Made by a program: the position numbers and the translations under genes | Shown: positions 57,504 to 64,000 of the stretch, one piece after another | How positions within the stretch are numbered: position 1 is the first letter of the stretch | Layout: the number at the start of each line of letters is the position of its first letter | Origin: Novosphingopyxis sp965218915 | GTDB lineage: Bacteria > Pseudomonadota > Alphaproteobacteria > Sphingomonadales > Sphingomonadaceae | Assembly: GCF_965218915.1 (NCBI RefSeq) | Contig: NZ_OZ244708.1 | Location: 1,364,001 to 1,428,000, forward strand | DNA: 64,000 nt | Direction: 5' to 3' | Notes under the pieces: model-generated | Told to the model about the DNA's origin: nothing | Database searches by the model: none | Seen by the model: the letters and a program-made list of their open reading frames with translations, nothing else

Positions 57504-58885
57504 CGGCGCTCTGGACCGCTTCGGAAATTGCCGATGCGACCGGCGGCGAGGCGCATGGCGATTTCGCGGTGGACGGCGTCGCGTTCGACTCGCGTGAAGT
57601 GAGCACGGGGGATCTGTTCGTTGCGCTTTCCGGCGAGATGACCGACGGCCACAAATTCCTGGACGGTGCATTCGCCAATGGCGCTGCTGGCGCTGTGACC
57701 GAGCGTGCGGTTGGCCATCCGCATGTGCGGGTTGCTGATACGGCCGAGGCGCTGCGCGCATTGGGCCGTGCTTCGCTCGCCCGCGCCAATGCGAAAATCA
57801 TCGGTGTTACCGGATCGGCGGGAAAAACCGGCACCAAGGAAATGCTGTTCGCCGCACTGGACCGATCCTCGCGCGGTCAGTCGCATCGCTCGCTCAAAAG
57901 CTATAACAACCATGTCGGGGTGCCGCTGAGCCTCGCGCGTATGCCACGCGGCACCGCCTTTGGCATCTTTGAGATGGGCATGAACCATCCCGGCGAATTG
58001 TCCGACTTAACGCAATTGGTGCGACCGGATGTCGCCATCGTCACCACCATCGCCCCCGCCCATGTCGAATTCTTCCCCGACGAAACCGCCATTGCGCGCG
58101 CCAAGTCGGAGATATTCGAAGGTTTGAGCGATGGCGGCACCGCGATCATCCCGCGCGATAGCCCGCATTTCCAATTGCTGCGCGACGCCGCGATGCAGCA
58201 TGGCGCCACGATCGTCAGCTTCGGCTTCCATGAGGAGGCCGATGTGCGCGCCGCCGAAACGCTGGATCGTCCAGGCGGATCGCTGGTCACAGCCCGTGTC
58301 GGCGGTGCCATGCTATGCTACCGTATATCGCAGCCGGGCCGCCATATCGTCGCCAACTCGCTGGCGGTGCTCGCCGCGGTCGAGGCGGTTGGCGGCGATC
58401 TCGCTTCGGCCGGGCTTGCGCTCGCCGAATTGCCGGGCTTGGCCGGGCGCGGCGCGCGGCATCAGATCGCGCATCCGGGCGGGGCGATCCTGCTGATCGA
58501 TGAAAGCTACAACGCCAACCCGGCTTCGATGCGCGCCGCGATCGAGGGGTTGGCAAACACCCCCCACGAACGGCGCGTCGCGGTGCTCGGCGCGATGAAG
58601 GAGCTGGGCGAAAAGTCAGCGGGCTATCACGCTGATATCGCGCCGCTTCTGGCCGCGGCACAAGTCGATGAGGCGATTTTCGTCGGCCCCGAGTTCGAAA
58701 ATCTGGTGGAAAAGCTGGGGACCGGGCTTGAGGGACCGGCCCGCTTCGCCCATTGCGAAACCGCCGCGGAGGCGACCGAGCTTCTGCGTGCGCATATCAA
58801 GGGCGGCGAGGCCGTGCTCGTGAAGGGTTCCAACTCCGTGGGACTTTCCAGGCTGGTGAGCTCCTTCGTCGACGGAGAAAACTGA
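57500..58885 (+). CDS. murF: UDP-MurNAc-pentapeptide synthetase MurF
   Basis: 461 residues. It adds D-Ala-D-Ala to complete the pentapeptide. FDSREVSTGDLFVALSGEM lies in the uridine-binding domain, VTGSAGKTGTKEML (about 105-118) is the ATP loop, SYNNHVGVPLSLARM and FEMGMNHPGELSDLT are MurF hallmarks, and LIDESYNANPASMRAAIEGL lies in the C-terminal domain. Overlaps murE by four bases; ends directly against mraY. Confidence 0.97.
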   Translation: MTALWTASEIADATGGEAHGDFAVDGVAFDSREVSTGDLFVALSGEMTDGHKFLDGAFANGAAGAVTERAVGHPHVRVADTAEALRALGRASLARANAKIIGVTGSAGKTGTKEMLFAALDRSSRGQSHRSLKSYNNHVGVPLSLARMPRGTAFGIFEMGMNHPGELSDLTQLVRPDVAIVTTIAPAHVEFFPDETAIARAKSEIFEGLSDGGTAIIPRDSPHFQLLRDAAMQHGATIVSFGFHEEADVRAAETLDRPGGSLVTARVGGAMLCYRISQPGRHIVANSLAVLAAVEAVGGDLASAGLALAELPGLAGRGARHQIAHPGGAILLIDESYNANPASMRAAIEGLANTPHERRVAVLGAMKELGEKSAGYHADIAPLLAAAQVDEAIFVGPEFENLVEKLGTGLEGPARFAHCETAAEATELLRAHIKGGEAVLVKGSNSVGLSRLVSSFVDGEN

Positions 58886-59956
58886 ATGTTCTACTTGCTC
58901 GCCGAATGGTTCGATTTCGAAGGACCGTTCAACCTGCTGCGCTATCAGAGCGTCCGCTCGGGCGCGGCGGTGGCGACGGCGTTGCTGCTGGGCCTCATCA
59001 TCGGCCCCCGCTTCATCCTTATGCTGCGCATGCGGCAGGGTAAGGGCCAGCCGATCCGATTAGATGGCCCGCAGACGCATCTCGCCAAGGTCGGCACCCC
59101 AACCATGGGCGGGCTGCTCATCCTGTCCTCGATGGCGGTGGCGGTGCTCCTGTGGATGGACCTGCGCAATATCTATGTCTGGGCCTGCCTGTTCGTCACT
59201 TTCGGCTTCGCCATCATCGGCTTCCTCGACGATTACGACAAGGTCTCGAAATCCAGCCACAAGGGCGTTCCCGGACGCGTCCGGTTGCTCGCCGAGTTCG
59301 CGGTCGCCGGGGTCGCCGCATGGTTGATCACCGATCAGAACGGCACGCATCTCTATCTGCCGTTTCTGAGCGGCGTTTCGATCGATCTCGGCTGGTTCTA
59401 CATCGTCTTCGCCATGTTCGTGATGGTCGGCGCGGGCAATGCGGTGAACCTCACCGACGGGCTGGACGGCCTTGCCACCATGCCGGTGGTGATCGCGGCG
59501 GTGGCGTTCTTCATCATCGTCTATCTGGTCGGCAACGCGATCTACGCCAATTATCTGGGCATTCCGCATGTGCCGGGCGCGGGCGAACTCACCATATTAT
59601 GCGGGGCGATCATCGGTGCGGGGCTAGCATTCCTGTGGTACAACGCGCCTCCGGCCGCGGTGTTCATGGGCGATACCGGCAGCCTGGCATTGGGCGGCGC
59701 GCTCGGCGCGCTGGCGGTGTCGGTGCATCACGAGTTGGTGCTCGGCGTGGTCGGCGGGCTGTTCGTGATCGAGGCGCTGTCGGTCATCATTCAGGTGTTC
59801 TTCTTCAAGCGCACCGGCAAGCGGGTGTTCAAGATGGCGCCGATACACCATCATTTCGAACAATTGGGCTGGTCCGAGCCGACGGTGGTGATCCGCTTCT
59901 GGATCGTCAGCCTGGTGCTCGCGCTGGCAGGACTTTCGACGTTGAAGCTCAGATGA
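58886..59956 (+). CDS. mraY: Phospho-MurNAc-pentapeptide transferase MraY
   Basis: 356 residues, about ten membrane helices. It transfers phospho-MurNAc-pentapeptide to undecaprenyl phosphate to make lipid I. GPQTHLAKVGTPTMGGLLIL near 60, GFLDDYDKVSKSSHKG with the catalytic DD pair near 115, NAVNLTDGLDGLA near 190, and FMGDTGSLALGGALG plus PIHHHFEQLGWSEPTVVIRF close to the end are all conserved. Start abuts the murF stop; ends with a four-base overlap onto murD. Confidence 0.98.
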   Translation: MFYLLAEWFDFEGPFNLLRYQSVRSGAAVATALLLGLIIGPRFILMLRMRQGKGQPIRLDGPQTHLAKVGTPTMGGLLILSSMAVAVLLWMDLRNIYVWACLFVTFGFAIIGFLDDYDKVSKSSHKGVPGRVRLLAEFAVAGVAAWLITDQNGTHLYLPFLSGVSIDLGWFYIVFAMFVMVGAGNAVNLTDGLDGLATMPVVIAAVAFFIIVYLVGNAIYANYLGIPHVPGAGELTILCGAIIGAGLAFLWYNAPPAAVFMGDTGSLALGGALGALAVSVHHELVLGVVGGLFVIEALSVIIQVFFFKRTGKRVFKMAPIHHHFEQLGWSEPTVVIRFWIVSLVLALAGLSTLKLR

Positions 59957-61266
59957 TCACCAGCCCCGCCTTTTCGGACAAGCATTATGCGCTGCTCGGG
60001 CTGGCGCGATCCGGCATGGCGGCGCTGAACGCGTTGGTGGCGAGCGGGGCAAAGGTGACCGCCTGGGACGGTCAGCCCGACGCCAGAGCGCGGGCGGAAG
60101 GCAAGGCGGAGATCGACGATCTGATGGAGGCGGACCTTGCGCGCTTCGATGCGATCGTGGTTTCGCCCGGCGTGCCGCTGGGCAGCAACCCGATCGCCGC
60201 CAGGGCGCGCGACGCAGGCCTGCCGATCATCGGCGATGTCGAGCTGTTCGCGCAGGCGCGCGCCAGCCTGCCGCCGCACAAGGTGGTCGGCATCACCGGC
60301 ACCAACGGCAAGTCGACCACCACCGCGCTGGTCGATCACATCCTGAAGTCCGCCGGGCGCCCCAGCCTGATGGCGGGCAATATCGGCCTGCCGATCCTCT
60401 CGCGCGATCCGCTGCAACCCAATCAGGCAGGCGAGGGCGTCTATGTGCTCGAACTGTCGAGCTACCAGATTGACCTTACCCAGAGCCTCGCTTGCGACAT
60501 CGCGGTGCTGCTCAACATCACGCCCGACCATCTCGATCGTTATGCCGGCTTCGAAGCCTATGCCGCGTCCAAGGCGCGTTTGTTCGAGATGCAGCATGGC
60601 GAGGGCGAGGCGGTGATCGGTATCGGCGACACGCCGTCCGCGCTTATCGCCCGCAACCTCAAGCGTCCCTCGCGCCGGATCACCAAGATCGCGCCGGGCG
60701 TGTGCATGGACCAGTCGCGCTGGCCCTCGCTCCAGGGGCCGCACAACGCGCAGAACGCGCTGGCGGCGATCGCGGTGTGCGAGGCGCTGGGCGTCGAGAA
60801 CGAAACAATCGACCGCGCGCTCGCCAGCTTCCGCGGCCTGCCGCATCGGCTCGAGCGGCTGGGCGAGCATGACGGCGTATCTTTCGTCAACGACAGCAAG
60901 GCGACCAATCCGGCTTCCACCGCGCCCGCGCTGGCTGCGTTCGACCGCATCCGCTGGATCGTCGGCGGCCTGCCCAAGGACGACAATCTCGACGAATGCG
61001 CGCCCAATTTCGGCCATGTCGTCAAGGCTTATACGATCGGCGATGCCGGCCCCGTCTACGCGCGCCAGCTTGCGCAATATATGGAAGTGGACGAAAGCGA
61101 GATGCTGACCACCGCCGTGCGCCGGGCCGTGCGCGACGCCGAGCCGGGCGACACTGTGCTGCTGTCGCCGGCCTGCGCCAGCTTCGACCAGTTTCGCGAT
61201 TTCGAGGCGCGCGGGGAGTGTTTCCGCGAGGCGGTATCCATCTATGCGGGGGGCGCGAATGGCTGA
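59953..61266 (+). CDS. murD: UDP-MurNAc-L-alanine:D-glutamate ligase MurD
   Basis: 437 residues from ATG 59953, overlapping the mraY stop. It adds D-glutamate to UDP-MurNAc-L-Ala. LLGLARSGMAALNALVASGA is the N-terminal nucleotide-binding fold, GITGTNGKSTTTALVDHIL (about 113-131) the ATP loop, ELSSYQID and NITPDHLDRY are substrate motifs, NDSKATNPASTAPAL and VLLSPACASFDQFRDFEARG mark the C-terminal domain. The next gene starts 8 bases before its stop. Confidence 0.97.
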   Translation: MITSPAFSDKHYALLGLARSGMAALNALVASGAKVTAWDGQPDARARAEGKAEIDDLMEADLARFDAIVVSPGVPLGSNPIAARARDAGLPIIGDVELFAQARASLPPHKVVGITGTNGKSTTTALVDHILKSAGRPSLMAGNIGLPILSRDPLQPNQAGEGVYVLELSSYQIDLTQSLACDIAVLLNITPDHLDRYAGFEAYAASKARLFEMQHGEGEAVIGIGDTPSALIARNLKRPSRRITKIAPGVCMDQSRWPSLQGPHNAQNALAAIAVCEALGVENETIDRALASFRGLPHRLERLGEHDGVSFVNDSKATNPASTAPALAAFDRIRWIVGGLPKDDNLDECAPNFGHVVKAYTIGDAGPVYARQLAQYMEVDESEMLTTAVRRAVRDAEPGDTVLLSPACASFDQFRDFEARGECFREAVSIYAGGANG

Positions 61267-62482
61267 GCATGGACCCAAGCAGCTGGCCGGCGCCATCGCC
61301 GCGCGCGGGCGCGAGACGATGGAAAACCGGCTCGGCCGCGCCGACCGTTCGGCCATCGGCGTGTGGTTCTGGGAGCTGGACCGGGTGCTGCTGAGCCTGA
61401 TCGTGGTGCTGATCGCGATCGGTCTTCTCGCAGTCGCCGCGGCCTCGCCCGCCACCGCGCAGCGGCTGTCGAGCAGCAGCGTCACGCTCGATCCGCTCTA
61501 TTTCTTCTATCGACAGCTGATGTGGGTGACGCTCGCGGTCCCCATCATGCTGCTGGTTTCGATGCTGCCCAAGGAAGAGGCGCGGCGCTTCGCGATCATC
61601 GCTTTTGCCATCTTCTTCGTGTTGCTGCTGCTGGTGCCGATCTTGGGCGGTGAGGTGAACGGATCGAAGCGCTGGATCGGCCATGGGTTCGCGAAACTGC
61701 AGCCGAGCGAATTCCTCAAGCCCTTTTACGCCGTCACCATGGCCTGGATCCTGAGTTGGAAGGCGAAGGAGCCCCATATCCCGGTGATCCCGCTGACGCT
61801 GGGCATTACCGGATTGATTGCCCTTCTGCTGATGAACCAGCCCGATCTCGGCCAGACGATCATCTTCTGCGGCATCTGGTTCACGCTGATGCTGGTGGGA
61901 GGATTGTCCGTGCGCCTGCTGGCCGGGCTGGTGATCGGCGGTCTCGCGCTGCTGCTCGCGGCCTATGTCTTCTATCCCGTCGCCACGCAGCGGATCGACA
62001 CCTGGCTGTTCGGCGGCGAGACCAACGATCAGATCATGCTCGCCTACCGCACGATCACCGCGGGCGGGCTGATCGGTGTCGGTCCCGGTCTCGGCGTCGA
62101 AAAATTTCATCTGCCCGAGGCGCATACCGATTATATCTTCTCGGTGATCGGCGAGGAGTTCGGCATCCTGCCCTGCATCGCCATCGCCATGGTGTTCCTG
62201 GCGATCATCATCCGCGTGCTGGTTCGGTTGCTCGACGAGGAAGATCGTTTCGTCATTCTCGCCGCCACCGGGCTGGTCGCGCAATTTGGCGGACAGGCGC
62301 TGATCAACATGGCGGTGAACCTGCAGCTGTTCCCGTCCAAGGGCATGACCCTGCCGTTCATCAGCTATGGCGGATCCTCGCTGATCGCGATCGGGGTGGG
62401 TACGGGGCTGCTGCTCGCCTTCACCAAGCGCAACCCCTATCTTGACCGCTCGCGCTATATCATGAAGGGCGCGCGGGGATGA
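61259..62482 (+). CDS. ftsW: Peptidoglycan glycosyltransferase FtsW
   Basis: 407 residues from ATG 61259. SEDS-family polymerase of the septum with about ten membrane helices. After a ~45-residue cytosolic N-terminus come DRVLLSLIVVLIAIGLLAVA, GSKRWIGHGFAKLQPSEFLK, LLLMNQPDLGQTIIFCGIWF, and PEAHTDYIFSVIGEEFGIL with the catalytic-loop aspartate, then FISYGGSSLIAIGVGTGLLL. Works with FtsI encoded upstream. Overlaps murD by 8 and murG by 4 bases. Confidence 0.96.
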   Translation: MAEHGPKQLAGAIAARGRETMENRLGRADRSAIGVWFWELDRVLLSLIVVLIAIGLLAVAAASPATAQRLSSSSVTLDPLYFFYRQLMWVTLAVPIMLLVSMLPKEEARRFAIIAFAIFFVLLLLVPILGGEVNGSKRWIGHGFAKLQPSEFLKPFYAVTMAWILSWKAKEPHIPVIPLTLGITGLIALLLMNQPDLGQTIIFCGIWFTLMLVGGLSVRLLAGLVIGGLALLLAAYVFYPVATQRIDTWLFGGETNDQIMLAYRTITAGGLIGVGPGLGVEKFHLPEAHTDYIFSVIGEEFGILPCIAIAMVFLAIIIRVLVRLLDEEDRFVILAATGLVAQFGGQALINMAVNLQLFPSKGMTLPFISYGGSSLIAIGVGTGLLLAFTKRNPYLDRSRYIMKGARG

Positions 62483-63662
62483 GCATCACGAAACATTTCG
62501 TCCTCGCCGCCGGCGGCACCGGCGGACATATGGTCCCCGCGCACGCGCTGGCCCGGGAACTCGAACAGCGCGGCCACCGCGTGGCCTTGGTCACCGACGA
62601 ACGCGGTGCCAGGATTCCCGGCATCTTCGACGATGCCGAGATTCATGTGCTGCCCGCCGGACGCCTGACCAGGAACCCGCTGAGCTGGCCCGGCGCGCTG
62701 AGCGCGATCTGGAAGGGCCGGGCGATGGCGCGCCAGCTCTATTCCACCTTCCGCCCGACCAGCGTGGTCGGCTTCGGCGGCTACCCTGCATTTCCCGCGC
62801 TGCTCGGAGCGTTCGCGGACGATATCCCCACCGTGATCCACGAACAGAATGCCGTGCTTGGCCGCGTCAACCGGCTGGCCGCGCGCAAGGTGAACGCCAT
62901 CGCCACCAGCTATCCCGATATCAAGCGTCTGCCCGATGGCCAGAAGGCCAAGGTCCATCTGGTCGGCAATCCGGTGCGCGAGGAAGTATTGGCGATCCGC
63001 GAGGAGCCGTTTCCACCGCTGTTCGAGGACGGCATCTTCCGTGTGCTGGTGACCGGCGGCAGCCAGGGCGCGACCGTGCTGTCCGACGTCGTGCCCAAGG
63101 CGCTCGCCATGCTGCCGCCGCCGCTGCGCCGCCGTTTGCAGGTGACGCAGCAATGCCGCGCCGAGGATATCGAGCAGGTGCGCGCCGATTATGCAGAAAA
63201 CGAGATTCCGGCGGAGCTCGCCACCTATCTGCCCGATCTGCCCGATAGGCTGGGCTGGGCGCATCTCGTCATCGGACGCGCGGGCGCCTCGACCATCGCC
63301 GAGCTGACCGCCGCCGGCCGGCCCGCGATCCTGGTGCCGCTGCCGATCGCGACCGACGATCATCAGAGCTATAACGTGCGCGAGATGGTCGCAGCGGGCG
63401 GCGCGCGTTCGATCGCGCAGACGCGCTTCACGCCCAAGGAGGTCGCCAAGCAGATACAGAAGATGGCGCTGAAGCCCGGCAGTCTGGAAAACGCGGCGCG
63501 CGCGGCCCGAAGCTGCGGGCGGCCCAAGGCGGTGCAGGAGCTTGCCGATCTGGTCGAAAGCTTCGGCGGCGCGCCGCTGGTCGAACCAATGAAGGTCAAG
63601 AGTAGCGCGCCCGCGCGCGGCGGTGCAGTGGCCGGTCCCGCCTTTGCCAGGGACGCCGGCTG

Positions 63663-63663
<1 letters not shown>
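62479..63663 (+). CDS. murG: UDP-GlcNAc:lipid I N-acetylglucosaminyltransferase MurG
   Basis: 394 residues. It converts lipid I to lipid II on the inner face of the membrane. LAAGGTGGHMVPAHALAREL (residues 10-29) is the first glycine-rich loop, GFGGYPAFPALLGAF near 95 and HEQNAVLGRVNRLAA follow, VTGGSQGATVLSDVVP near 193 is the second loop, and VIGRAGASTIAELTAAGRPA plus HQSYNVREMV bind UDP-GlcNAc. A basic Ala-rich tail ends it. Stop overlaps the murC start by one base. Confidence 0.97.

Positions 63664-64000
<337 letters not shown>

Overview
The window is a GC-rich chromosomal stretch of an alphaproteobacterium, most likely a member of the Sphingomonadales. Pointers to this are a CcrM-type GANTC methyltransferase with a CtrA-like box in its promoter, split pntAA/pntAB/pntB genes next to a tiny aa3 oxidase subunit IV gene, the order argS-SPOR-nagZ-scpA-scpB-tatABC, the block ispH-thrB-rnhA, and an mraZ-rsmH-ftsL-ftsI-murEF-mraY-murD-ftsW-murGC cluster. 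This taxonomic call is inference from gene content and order; no ribosomal RNA gene is present. I saw no tRNA, CRISPR array, prophage or transposase gene.

Layout. 1-3.4 kb: the end of a histidine kinase, a sigma-54 response regulator of the PrsR type and a TPR protein, the signature trio of a PEP-CTERM/exosortase (XrtA) exopolysaccharide region that continues to the left. 3.4-12.4 kb: a GntR regulator, a nitroreductase, a peptide transporter followed by two coupled amidohydrolases (the second without its metal-binding histidines), NnrU, an aldo/keto reductase and an AGCS amino-acid symporter. 12.7-18.5 kb: glmM, thiD (carrying an in-frame palindromic insertion), rnhB, ccrM, folP. 18.6-23.2 kb: YceI, a TonB-like protein, an unrecognised small protein, an HTH protein and a second sigma-54-type response regulator. 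23.4-28.4 kb: cytochrome oxidase subunit IV, pntAA, a fasciclin lipoprotein, pntAB, pntB, an Asp/Glu racemase-family protein and a DUF2147 protein.

28.5-35.6 kb (minus strand): a tad/cpa pilus operon cpaA-cpaB-cpaC-cpaD-cpaE-tadB-tadC that lacks the cpaF/tadA motor ATPase where it is normally found. 35.6-37.7 kb: a hydrolase and a FAD oxidoreductase. 38.0-40.4 kb (minus): ispH-thrB-rnhA. 40.6-49.4 kb (plus): a lipoprotein, a membrane glycosyltransferase-like protein, argS, a SPOR protein, nagZ, scpA, scpB and tatABC. 49.4-51.9 kb: entericidin, cysK and two coupled uncharacterised genes. 52.2-64 kb: the division/cell-wall (dcw) cluster behind a decameric MraZ-box operator, running off the right edge inside murC. 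Nearly every dcw gene overlaps the next by 1-8 bases.

Most genes are ordinary housekeeping genes. The less ordinary content is the dispersed repeat DNA: at least four families of palindromic elements fill the gaps, one supplies ribosome-binding sites to thiD and folP, one has become part of the ThiD protein, and one is a modular 190-300 bp element present in three colinear copies. Two genes (folP and the sigma-54 regulator) also carry ~30 bp tandem duplications of their own 3' ends including the stop codon.
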